Shown here piece by piece: positions 37,853 through 45,741 of a stretch of DNA of 64,000 nucleotides; the first letter of the stretch is position 1; each line of letters starts with the position of its first letter. A program made the position numbers and the translations under genes. Source of the stretch: Defluviimonas sp. SAOS-178_SWC (GTDB lineage: Bacteria > Pseudomonadota > Alphaproteobacteria > Rhodobacterales > Rhodobacteraceae); contig NZ_CP156081.1 of NCBI RefSeq assembly GCF_039830135.1, forward strand, positions 2,652,001 through 2,716,000. Reading direction: 5' to 3'. The notes under the pieces are model-generated. The model saw nothing but the letters and a program-made list of their open reading frames with translations, did no database searches and had not been told where the DNA came from.

Positions 37853-39103
37853 ATGACCTACCACCCGAAATCCGACTTCATGCGCGTGATGATGGAGCGC
37901 GGCTTCCTCGCCGACTGCACCGATTACCAAGGGCTGGACGAGGCATTGGTCAAGGGCGTCGTGCCGACCTATATCGGCTATGACGCCACGGCGAAGTCGC
38001 TGCATGTCGGGCATCTTCTGAACATCATGATGCTGCGCTGGCTGCAAAAGACCGGCCACAAGCCGATCACACTGATGGGCGGCGGCACGACCAAGGTCGG
38101 CGACCCCTCGTTCCGGGCCGACGAACGCCCCCTGCTGACGCCGGCCCAGATCGACGACAACATCGCCGGCATGAAGCAGGTCTTCGCCCGCTACCTGACC
38201 TATGGCGACGGTCCGGCCGACGCGGTCATGCTGAACAATGCCGAATGGCTCGACAACCTCAACTACCTCGATTTCCTGCGCGACATCGGCCGGCATTTCA
38301 GCGTCAACCGGATGCTCAGCTTCGAGAGCGTGAAATCGCGGCTCGACCGGGAACAGAGCCTGAGCTTCCTCGAATTCAACTACATGATCCTGCAGGCCTA
38401 CGATTTCCTCGAACTGCACCGCCGCTATGGTTGCCTGTTGCAGATGGGTGGCTCGGATCAATGGGGCAACATCGTCAACGGGATCGACCTGACCCGGCGG
38501 GTATTGGATCAGGAGATCTTCGGGCTGACCTCGCCCCTGCTGACGACGAGCGACGGCAGGAAGATGGGCAAGTCGGCCTCGGGCGCGATCTGGCTGAACG
38601 CCGATATGCTGTCGCCCTACGAGTTCTGGCAGTTCTGGCGCAACACGACCGATGCCGATGTGGGCCGCTTCCTGAAGCTCTACACCGAACTGCCGGTCGA
38701 GGAATGCGACCGGCTCGGCGCGCTGGAAGGGGCAGAGATCAACGACGCCAAGATCGTGCTGGCGAATGAGGTGACGAAGCTTGCCCACGGGGCCGAAGCG
38801 GCCGCGGCCGCGGAAGCGACGGCCTTCGAGGTCTTCGCGAAGGGCGGTGTGGGCGACGACCTGCCGACGCTGTATGTCTCGGCAGCCGAGGCGGCCGACG
38901 GGGTGAGCCTTGCCCAGCTTTTCGTCCGCTCCGGCCTCGCCAAGTCCGGCAAGGACGCCAAGCGGCTGATCGCCGAGGGCGGCGCGCGGGTGAACGACGA
39001 GCCTGCGCTCGATGCCGGGCAGATGTTCGGCGCCGGCGATCTGGCCGATCCGGTGAAGCTGACGGCGGGCAAGAAGCGCCACGCGCTGGTGGTTCTGGGC
39101 TGA
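37853..39103 (+). CDS. tyrS: Tyrosyl-tRNA synthetase
   Basis: 416 residues from the ATG at 37853 (MTYHPKSDF), the usual alphaproteobacterial N-terminus; 37838 is an alternative. HIGH motif is [16 protein letters not shown] motif is [11 protein letters not shown], and a C-terminal S4 domain ([20 protein letters not shown]) follows. Full length. No T-box is expected in this group and none is seen. Confidence 0.97.
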   Translation: MTYHPKSDFMRVMMERGFLADCTDYQGLDEALVKGVVPTYIGYDATAKSLHVGHLLNIMMLRWLQKTGHKPITLMGGGTTKVGDPSFRADERPLLTPAQIDDNIAGMKQVFARYLTYGDGPADAVMLNNAEWLDNLNYLDFLRDIGRHFSVNRMLSFESVKSRLDREQSLSFLEFNYMILQAYDFLELHRRYGCLLQMGGSDQWGNIVNGIDLTRRVLDQEIFGLTSPLLTTSDGRKMGKSASGAIWLNADMLSPYEFWQFWRNTTDADVGRFLKLYTELPVEECDRLGALEGAEINDAKIVLANEVTKLAHGAEAAAAAEATAFEVFAKGGVGDDLPTLYVSAAEAADGVSLAQLFVRSGLAKSGKDAKRLIAEGGARVNDEPALDAGQMFGAGDLADPVKLTAGKKRHALVVLG

Positions 39104-39224
39104 GCGTTTCGCGCGCGCCGGGGCAGCCCGGGCGAGATGCGGCCTCCGGCGTCCCGCCAGGGTCGGTGGCCCGCACCATCCCATCGTCTATCGACGCCGA
39201 CGCGAAACCGCATAGGCTCGGGCC

Positions 39225-39449
39225 ATGTGCGGGCGATTCATCCTCAGCGACGGAACCTGGACGGAATATAACGAGGTCCGGTCGGTCATTCGCGGCACCA
39301 GCGCTCCCGTCAGCTACAACATCAAGCCGACCGAGACGATCAGCCTCGCACTGAGCATCGCCGCCGCGTCGGCGCGGTGGTGGTTCGTCCCGCACTGGTT
39401 CCGGGACGATAGCCACCCGCACGTCCTCTCGGAAACCGACGGACGCTAA
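39225..39449 (+). pseudogene. Truncated SRAP (YedK/HMCES) gene
   Basis: 74 residues starting MCGRFILSDGTW with the catalytic Cys2, then PVSYNIKPTETI with the substrate-binding Asn, then RWWFVPHWFRDD. After this the sequence departs from the family and stops. Full proteins have about 220 residues and need a later Glu and His, which are missing. So this is a decayed 5' fragment of an abasic-site-binding SRAP protein. No continuation was found in the next 400 bases in any frame. Confidence 0.75.
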
Positions 39450-39497
39450 ACCATCGGGACCAGTCAGGGCGGGGCAACTCCTTTCTACGTGACCTGT

Positions 39498-39530
39498 AGC
39501 GCCCCGGGAACATGAGTTCCGGGGCGCTTT
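39498..39530 (+). terminator. Terminator-like hairpin after SRAP fragment
   Basis: AGCGCCCCGG with GAAC / GTTC inner pairs, loop ATGA, and CCGGGGCGCT; about 13 bp with one bulged G, followed by TTCATGATGTTTT. The T-tract is short. Confidence 0.6.
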
Positions 39531-39589
39531 CATGATGTTTTCCATTCGGCTGCGCCTTGTTTGGCTCCGAAGTCCGATGCAAAGATCGA

Positions 39590-39640
39590 TTTGAGTAACG
39601 CTCAAGGAGTTGGAGCCTCCGGCAAACCCGGGGCGGTTCA
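39590..39640 (-). mobile_element. Possible IS-element end remnant
   Basis: Read from 39640 on the minus strand: TGAACCGCCCCGGGTTTGCC, followed by GGAGGCTCCAACTCCTTGAG. From memory this resembles terminal sequence next to IS3-type transposases in alphaproteobacteria. No transposase frame and no second end were found. Uncertain. Confidence 0.3.
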
Positions 39641-39841
39641 CTCTGACCGAAAAGGCCGAGGTCAAAGGCATAGGTCCCTGCAGTGAAACTGGCTGTGTCT
39701 GTTGCAAGCTGCCCCTCCAGGCTGACACGCCCGTACCGTCGATTTCGTTTCGATTTCGTCCGACTTTCCCGCGGATCAAGCTGCCCTGTGCGAAGCTGAT
39801 TTCGCGAAAACGCATAACAGCAAATATCAATGGAGAGCTTC

Positions 39842-40195
39842 ATGACACGCCATGTTCTCGCTTCCGCCATCCTCGCGGTCGTAGCTGGCCTTCCTGCAAC
39901 TGCCGAAGAATTTGTGGTCCAGCTCGGTTCGGCCTACAACGGCGCGAGTGACCGCCTCCTCGCGTCTCTTGAGACGACCGAGATCCAGAGTTTTTCCGTG
40001 GAGGGGGCGAATTTCGTCATTCTCGACGCACCCAACGAAGCCTACGTGCAGGCCTTTTTCTACGCCCTGCGTCAGGATGTCGTCGGGCTGAACGTCCTTG
40101 AGGCCAATTGGACCGCCCCGGCCTTCGCCGAGCTTTCGCTCGCGCAGCGGCTCGGTTTCCTGCGTCCGGTCCAGTGCGAGTTCTGCAGAAGCTGA
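39842..40195 (+). CDS. Small secreted hypothetical protein
   Basis: 117 residues. Residues 1-19 (MTRHVLASAILAVVAGLPA, then TAEE) form a signal peptide. The mature protein starts with EEFVVQLGSAYNGASDRLLA and ends VQCEFCRS, a CxxC pair at the very C-terminus. No family recognised. Followed after 122 bp by the CadC-like regulator on the same strand; a functional link is only positional. Confidence 0.7.
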   Translation: MTRHVLASAILAVVAGLPATAEEFVVQLGSAYNGASDRLLASLETTEIQSFSVEGANFVILDAPNEAYVQAFFYALRQDVVGLNVLEANWTAPAFAELSLAQRLGFLRPVQCEFCRS

Positions 40196-40317
40196 ACTGC
40201 GACTATGGTCCTTCGGGTACGTCTCACGAACACTGCGGAGGCAAGGCGCGGACAGGGCGCGTGACGTCAAATCGAACCCTGCATGAGCCGACGGCGCCCC
40301 AAGGGAGTTGATCTGGA

Positions 40318-41877
40318 GTGCATTTGGCGGCCAGTCTTGAGACATCTCGACTCGTTGCGGGGGCCCGCGACATGGAAAAGACGAACAATACAGCCATGAT
40401 CCTCGGCACTTGCGCCTTCGAACCATCGAGTCTGACGTTGCGAGATGCGTCGGGCGCCGTGTTGCCGCTGAGGTCGCAGTCCCTTCGAGTCCTCTCGGAA
40501 CTCGCACGGACGCCCGGCCAGTTGGTGTCACGCGATCGGCTGATCGAGGCGGTCTGGCCCGGCATCGCCGTCACCGACGACAGTCTGGTGCAGTGTATTA
40601 AAGACGTGCGGCGCGCCCTTGCAGACCGCGAGAGGACGATCGTGAAAACGGCTATCGGCCAGGGATACATCCTGAATGCCCGTGTGCCCGACGTCCCGAC
40701 GGATGCACCGCCCACCATTCTGGTCGAACGGTTCAGCGCCACGACCGCGCTGGCGCAGGAAGTGGGCGAGGTCATCTTCGAGGAACTCCTGGTCCGCCTC
40801 GCGCCACGGCGGGGGATCGTGGTCGAGACCGATCCAGACAGGCGTTGCGATGCCAAGTACATGGTCTCCGGGCATGTTTCCGAGCGCTCCGGTGGCGTGC
40901 GGGTATTCTACCGCATCACACGGCTCGGCGGTGGCGGCGACCTCCATGCCGCCGCCGTACTCTCCGACGCGGCGGGGATGTGGGATCTGCCCGTCAAGGT
41001 CGCTGACTCGATTGCAGCGCAACTGCGCGTGCAGATGGGAATGCGCGACGGATCCGACTACGCCACGCGCGAGGACGTCGACCTTTCCGTCCAGGAGCTC
41101 TTGGCCAAGGCGGCCTGGCACATGATGCGCTACCGCCGCAGGAACTGGCGCACGGCGCGGGCCGCACTGGAGCGCGCTGCAAAACTTGCGCCGGACAACC
41201 CGATCGCCCTGAGCATGCTTGCATCCATGGAGACGCAGATGATCCCGCTGATCCCGTTTTCCGAAATCGCGGCCGATCCCGATCGTGCGATGGCGCTGTG
41301 CGAGCGGGCCGTCGAACTCGACCAGTCGAACGACTGGGTTCTCCGCACCAGGGGCAATGTCCGCCTCTGGCTGCTCGGAGATCACGAGGGTGCCCGTCTT
41401 GATTGCCGGCGCGCGCTCGCCATCAACCCGGCCTTCCACCTTGCCCACCTGACGATTGCAACGAGCGACATCCTCTCCGGAGCGTTCGAAGTTGGGGCAA
41501 CTAGGCTCGAAGAGATGATGCACAGGGTGCCCTTCGACTCCCAGAATCCGCTGTACTTCTCCCTGATCGCGATCGCGCGGCTGCTGGACGGGCAGGCCGG
41601 GAGAGCGATCGAAGCGGCGAGGGAAGGGCATGAACAGAATCCGTTCGGCGCCTGGAACGCACTCGTCTATGCGACCGCAGTAGCAGACGATGTTGCGATA
41701 ACCGGATCAGCCACCTTCAGGAAGCTTCTCGATCGCATCGATCTTGCGCCCTCGCATTTCCTGGAGTTCCCCTTCACCGATCTCGAGAGGGCGGCGGAAT
41801 TGACATCTCGCGCCGAGGCGGCCGGTGTAGGTCGGTCCCTCTCGCCGCCGCGCCTCTATTCGGACAACGGTCGGTGA
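40318..41877 (+). CDS. CadC/OmpR-type winged-helix regulator with TPR-like C-terminus
   Basis: 519 residues from a GTG with AGGGAG ten bases upstream; ATG at 40372 is an alternative. Residues about 27-125 are an OmpR/CadC DNA-binding domain (ELARTPGQLVSRDRLIEAVW, then VKTAIGQGYIL). The remainder lacks a membrane segment and contains helical repeats such as RAALERAAKLAPDNPIALSM and ARLDCRRALAINPAFHLAHL. Soluble regulators of this build are frequent in Rhodobacterales; target unknown, perhaps the secreted-protein gene upstream. Confidence 0.82.
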   Translation: MHLAASLETSRLVAGARDMEKTNNTAMILGTCAFEPSSLTLRDASGAVLPLRSQSLRVLSELARTPGQLVSRDRLIEAVWPGIAVTDDSLVQCIKDVRRALADRERTIVKTAIGQGYILNARVPDVPTDAPPTILVERFSATTALAQEVGEVIFEELLVRLAPRRGIVVETDPDRRCDAKYMVSGHVSERSGGVRVFYRITRLGGGGDLHAAAVLSDAAGMWDLPVKVADSIAAQLRVQMGMRDGSDYATREDVDLSVQELLAKAAWHMMRYRRRNWRTARAALERAAKLAPDNPIALSMLASMETQMIPLIPFSEIAADPDRAMALCERAVELDQSNDWVLRTRGNVRLWLLGDHEGARLDCRRALAINPAFHLAHLTIATSDILSGAFEVGATRLEEMMHRVPFDSQNPLYFSLIAIARLLDGQAGRAIEAAREGHEQNPFGAWNALVYATAVADDVAITGSATFRKLLDRIDLAPSHFLEFPFTDLERAAELTSRAEAAGVGRSLSPPRLYSDNGR

Positions 41878-42182
41878 GGGCTTGCGTCCAGGCTGCCAGC
41901 AAACAAGCCCGCACACCAGCTATCGCAAAAAACAGTGATCCAATACCTGCCGAGAGCGTCCGGTGTGGTGGGCTGCGCAGCAGCGAAGGACCGGTCGAGC
42001 GAGCGTCCGGTAAGGGCCGAGACCGGCCATCCGGCGCAACAAGTCCATCGACCGACTCGCCGTGGCTCATCCGCAACACCGCGCAGTAACCGTTGTCGTG
42101 CTTCCATAGTGCTCCATGGATTTCGACGCACGGCCCGCGTCGCGCGAACATGCCGTTAAGAAATTGATATATAATAAAAATT
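41878..42182. other. Intergenic stretch before tRNA-Thr
   Basis: 305 bp with no supported gene. The last 35 bases (TTGATATATAATAAAAATTT) are unusually AT-rich and lie just 3' of the tRNA-Thr gene, where they could act as its terminator or mark an old insertion boundary. No direct repeat of the tRNA 3' end was seen within 3 kb. Confidence 0.5.
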
Positions 42183-42258
42183 TGGTGCCCCCAGAGAGAC
42201 TCGAACTCCCGACCCTCTGATTACAAATCAGATGCTCTACCAGCTGAGCTATAGGGGC
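42183..42258 (-). tRNA. tRNA-Thr (anticodon TGT)
   Basis: 76 nt with encoded CCA. Acceptor GCCCCTA pairs with TGGGGGC (one T-G pair); D arm GCTC...GAGC; anticodon arm CTGAT TTGTAAT CAG gives TGT; T arm CGGGA GTTCGAG TCTCT with one wobble. Confidence 0.96.
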
Positions 42259-42373
42259 GCCCTGACGCACATAGAACGAGGCGCGCGGTTCTGCAAGCAT
42301 CGTGTCGGGCGCGCGGCGCAGGAACACGGTTGCGAGAGAGCCGGGGGCAGCCGCGCTGCGGCGCCCGCAATCG

Positions 42374-44065
42374 CTAGCGGCGCCCTCCGGACAGATGGGC
42401 ACGCGCCAGGAACGCGACCGCGACCAGTCCGACGGCGATGACCAGAAGCGCGGGCGGCGCCGCCTCGGCGATGTTCTCAAGGCTCGCCTTCTCATGGGCG
42501 CGTGTCGCGAGGGTGTCGTAGTTGAACGGGCGCAGAAGCAGGGTCGCCGGCAGTTCCTTGACGCAGTCGACGAAGACGAGGAGGAGCGCGGTGCCGACCG
42601 AGCCCCGCATCAGCGGCAGATAGACCTCCCTGAGCGCCCCGCCCGCCGTGCGGCCAAGCGAGCGCGCCGCCATCGGCAGCGAGGGCGAGACCCGGCCGAA
42701 GGCCGCGTCGGTGGCCCCTTGCGCGATGGCGAAGAACCGCACCGTGTAGGCCAGCACGATCGCCGCCGCCGATCCGGTCAGGATCAGTCCGGGGTCGCGG
42801 CCCGTCAGCCACAACATCGCATCCGCCACCCGGTGATCGAAGGCCGCGAGCGGGATCAGGATGCCGACCGCGAGCACCGCGCCCGGGGCCGCGTAGCCGA
42901 TCGTCGTGACCGGCAGGATCAGCCGCGGCAGTTTCCGCCCCGTCAGCCGCACGCCGTAGACCATGAAGAGCGCCGCCGCGACGGTCACCGCCGATGCGGC
43001 CCCGCCGACCGTGAGCGTGTGCAGGAACGCCCGGCCAAGCCCCGCGCTGACCCAGCTTTCCGGCCGGTCGAAGGCGTGGCCCGCGATCACGCCGAGCGGC
43101 AGCACGAAGCCCGCCGCGACAGGCAGGGCACAAAGCGCTGTCGCAAGCCACCCTGCCCCGCCCGCAAGCCGGATCCGGGTGATCGGCCGGGGCTGGCGCG
43201 CGGAATGGTAGTAGCGCGAATTCCTGCGGCTGACCTTTTCGAGCGCGACGAGCGCGAGAATGACCGTGAGGATGACGCAGGCGATCTGCGCCGCGCCCCC
43301 GGCATTTCCGGTCTCCAGCCAGACCGTGAAGATGCCGGTCGTCAGCGTCTGGACCCCGAAGAAATCGACGACGCCGAAATCGTTCACCGTCTCCATCATC
43401 ACGATGGCCGCCCCGGCGGCGATGGCCGGACGCGCGAGTGGCAGGCCGACACGCCAGAAAAGGCCGAAGGGTCCGGCGCCCAGCGCGCGGGCGACCTCGT
43501 AACTGCCGGCGGATTGTTCGCGGAAGGCGGCGCGGGCCAGCATGTAGACGTAAGGATATAGCGCCGCGGCGAGGACGATCACGGCGGCGGTGCGCGACCT
43601 GACCTGCGGGAACCAGTAATCGCGGGACGAAGTCCAGCCCGCCGCCTCGCGCAGGGCGACCTGGACCGGGCCGGAATAGTCGAGGAAATCGACGAGCGCG
43701 TAGGCGCCGATATAGGCGGGGATCGCCAGCGGCAAGAGGAGGAGCCATTCCAGAAGCCCGACGAAGGGAAAACGGTACATCGTCACCAGCCAGGCCGCCC
43801 CCGCGCCGACCGCGGCGGCAAGCGCGCCGGCGCCGAAGGTCAGGATTGCCGTGTTGCCGGCATAACGCGGCAGGGTCGTGGACAGAAGATGCGGCCAGAT
43901 GTTCTCGGTCGGGTGAAAAGCCAGCACCAGCACCGACAGGACGGGCAAGACCACGAGCGCCGCGATGACCAGCGCCCCGGCCGACCAGACACCCGCGCCC
44001 GGACCGCCCGGCACCCGCGACCGGACCGGTGGGGCACCCATTGCTTGACTGTTTTGCTCGGTCAT
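42374..44065 (-). CDS. Iron(III)-type ABC transporter permease (fused FbpB-like)
   Basis: 563 residues with two fused permease domains, about twelve helices. Each half has an EAA loop: EVARALGAGPFGLFWRVGLP near residue 230 and MAARSLGRTAGGALREVYLP near residue 480. This is the AfuB/FbpB build used for ferric iron. The start at 44065 is the first codon with conserved context. No SBP or ATPase gene adjoins; the SBP at the window start is a possible partner. Confidence 0.88.
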   Translation of the reverse strand: MTEQNSQAMGAPPVRSRVPGGPGAGVWSAGALVIAALVVLPVLSVLVLAFHPTENIWPHLLSTTLPRYAGNTAILTFGAGALAAAVGAGAAWLVTMYRFPFVGLLEWLLLLPLAIPAYIGAYALVDFLDYSGPVQVALREAAGWTSSRDYWFPQVRSRTAAVIVLAAALYPYVYMLARAAFREQSAGSYEVARALGAGPFGLFWRVGLPLARPAIAAGAAIVMMETVNDFGVVDFFGVQTLTTGIFTVWLETGNAGGAAQIACVILTVILALVALEKVSRRNSRYYHSARQPRPITRIRLAGGAGWLATALCALPVAAGFVLPLGVIAGHAFDRPESWVSAGLGRAFLHTLTVGGAASAVTVAAALFMVYGVRLTGRKLPRLILPVTTIGYAAPGAVLAVGILIPLAAFDHRVADAMLWLTGRDPGLILTGSAAAIVLAYTVRFFAIAQGATDAAFGRVSPSLPMAARSLGRTAGGALREVYLPLMRGSVGTALLLVFVDCVKELPATLLLRPFNYDTLATRAHEKASLENIAEAAPPALLVIAVGLVAVAFLARAHLSGGRR

Positions 44066-44078
44066 GAGCCAAGCGGTT

Positions 44079-44099
44079 ACAGGAAAGCGGTTTTCCTGT
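44079..44099. promoter_or_regulatory. Inverted repeat upstream of iron permease
   Basis: ACAGGAAA-N5-TTTCCTGT, 8-bp arms, 14 bases upstream of the permease ATG and 51 bases upstream of the divergent gene. Could be an operator or a leader hairpin; it does not match a Fur/Mur or Irr consensus I know. Confidence 0.4.
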
Positions 44100-44149
44100 C
44101 CAGCAAGCGCGTATAGGGTCGGCGGCGGAACAGGCAGGACGATACCGGC

Positions 44150-45025
44150 ATGCAGATCGCGTACCACCTCGGTGCTCATTGTACGGATGAAGACCGGCTG
44201 GTCCGGGCGCTTCTGAAGAACCGCGGGACGCTCGGCGCTTCAGGGATCGTGGTGCCGAGCCCGAGCAAGTACCGCCAGCTTCTGCCGAAGGTCGCGAAAT
44301 CGTTGCGCGGCGCGCCTGCGGGCTCCGACACCGAGCAGGTGATCCTCGACGCCGTCATGGAGGAGGACGAGGCCGAACGCCTGGTCTTCAGCAACGACAA
44401 CCTGCTTTGCTATCCGGTGAACGCCATCTCGGCCCAGGGATTCTATGCGACCGCGCCGCAGCGCATCGCGGCCTATGCGAACCTCTTCCCAAAAGCGCAG
44501 TCGGAATTCTTCTTCGCCTTGCGCAATCCGGCGACGATGGTCCCGGCGCTGATCGAGCGGGTGAACGAAGGCACCTACGAGACGGTGATGAGCGATCAGA
44601 GCCCGATCGCGCTCCGCTGGGCGCCGGTGATCCGCCGCATCCTCGCCGCCGTCCCCGGCATCGTGCTGACGGTGTGGTGCAACGAGGATACGCCGCTGCT
44701 CTGGCCCGAGATCCTGCGCGCCGTCGCGGGGCTTGGCCCCGACGCGGTGCTGGACGGCGATTTCGACGTGCTCGGCATGATCATGACGGACGAAGGGCTT
44801 GGCAAGCTCAAGGCCTATCTCGAAACGCACCCCCCCGCCTCACTCGACCAGCGCCGCCGCGCGACCACGGCGTTCCTCGAAAAATACGCGCGGCCCGAGG
44901 AGATCGAGGTTGAGGTCAACCTGCCCGGCTGGACAGACGAGCTGATCGCGGCGCTGAGCGCGGCCTACGACGAGGACTGCGCCGAGATCGCGGACCTGCC
45001 GGGGGTCGATTTCATCGTACCTTGA
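44150..45025 (+). CDS. Sulfotransferase-like hypothetical protein
   Basis: 291 residues. N-terminus MQIAYHLGAHCTDEDRLVRA parallels the protein at 590-1492 (both have a hydrophobic strand, then GAHC), and RLVFSNDNLLCYP corresponds to its second motif. FFFALRNPATMVPAL resembles the PSB strand of sulfotransferases, where Arg-Asn-Pro follows the strand. The P-loop Lys is missing, so catalysis by the usual PAPS mechanism is doubtful. Divergent from the iron permease. Confidence 0.55.
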   Translation: MQIAYHLGAHCTDEDRLVRALLKNRGTLGASGIVVPSPSKYRQLLPKVAKSLRGAPAGSDTEQVILDAVMEEDEAERLVFSNDNLLCYPVNAISAQGFYATAPQRIAAYANLFPKAQSEFFFALRNPATMVPALIERVNEGTYETVMSDQSPIALRWAPVIRRILAAVPGIVLTVWCNEDTPLLWPEILRAVAGLGPDAVLDGDFDVLGMIMTDEGLGKLKAYLETHPPASLDQRRRATTAFLEKYARPEEIEVEVNLPGWTDELIAALSAAYDEDCAEIADLPGVDFIVP

Positions 45026-45105
45026 CCGTGCGGACTGCCCGGCCCGAACACCTTGTCCGGCGGCCGCGGCGACGCCGGGAACGCCGCAACCGTGACCGGA
45101 TGCGG

Positions 45106-45366
45106 TCAGGCCATGCCGAGCGCGGCCTTGTACATCTCCAGAACCGCCTCTTCCTCGGCCAGGTCGTCCTTGTCGCGTTTGCGAAGTGCGATGACCTTGC
45201 GCAGCACCTTGGTGTCGTAGCCGCGCCCCTTGGCCTCGGCCATCACTTCCTTCTGCTGGTCGGCGATGTCCTTCTTTTCCGCCTCCAGATGCTCGTAGCG
45301 TTCGATGAACTGGCGCAGCTCGTCGGCGGCGACGTTGTAGGTGGCATCGGAAACGGGCTGGTTCAT
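45106..45366 (-). CDS. gapR: GapR-family nucleoid protein (DUF2312)
   Basis: 86 residues, almost entirely helical. [20 protein letters not shown] is the long first helix, and [20 protein letters not shown] the basic DNA-binding part. Caulobacter GapR tracks overtwisted DNA ahead of replication forks and polymerases. AAGGAG precedes the ATG. Single-gene unit. Confidence 0.93.
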   Translation of the reverse strand: MNQPVSDATYNVAADELRQFIERYEHLEAEKKDIADQQKEVMAEAKGRGYDTKVLRKVIALRKRDKDDLAEEEAVLEMYKAALGMA

Positions 45367-45494
45367 CGCGTTGCTCCTTCTGGCGGACGCCCCTGACTAG
45401 ACGCAAGGGGCCATACCTTCAAGCCCCGCCCTTGCCGTGCCGGCGCCATCGCGCTAGGCCATGCCGGGCAGGACAGGATACGAAGGGGACCGGC

Positions 45495-45710
45495 ATGGAC
45501 TGGCTGATCTGGACAGGGGCCGTGGTGACGCTCGCGGGGCTCGCGGGGCTCGTCTGGTGCATCCTGAAAGTTACGGCGGCCAGGCGCGCGGGCCTCTCTG
45601 ATGCCGACCTGCGGACCCGACTCCAGCGGGTCGTGGCCCTCAATCTCGGCGCGCTCTTTCTTTCAGCGATCGGCTTGATGATGGTCGTGGCGGGGATCCT
45701 TCTCGGCTGA
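45495..45710 (+). CDS. Small membrane protein
   Basis: 71 residues with two membrane helices: LIWTGAVVTLAGLAGLVWCI and LNLGALFLSAIGLMMVVAGI, joined by a basic loop with LSDADLRTRLQRV. GAAGGGG lies upstream of the ATG at 45495. Family not recognised with certainty; convergent with the beta-oxidation gene. Confidence 0.7.
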   Translation: MDWLIWTGAVVTLAGLAGLVWCILKVTAARRAGLSDADLRTRLQRVVALNLGALFLSAIGLMMVVAGILLG

Positions 45711-45741
45711 CCCGTGCCGCCCCGTCGCCCCGTGGAAACGC

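Larger units (their letters stand above)
39450..39841. other. Non-coding patch between SRAP fragment and secreted protein
   Basis: 392 bp with no convincing gene. Contains a terminator-like hairpin (39498-39530), an inverted repeat TTGAG-N5-CTCAA (39591-39605) and a sequence resembling the end of an insertion element (39590-39640). Short ORFs here have no recognisable product. Confidence 0.5.

Noticed and set aside
39610..39951. A 113-codon frame in the gap before the secreted protein
   Set aside because: Overlaps a well-supported signal-peptide gene in another frame and has no recognisable sequence.
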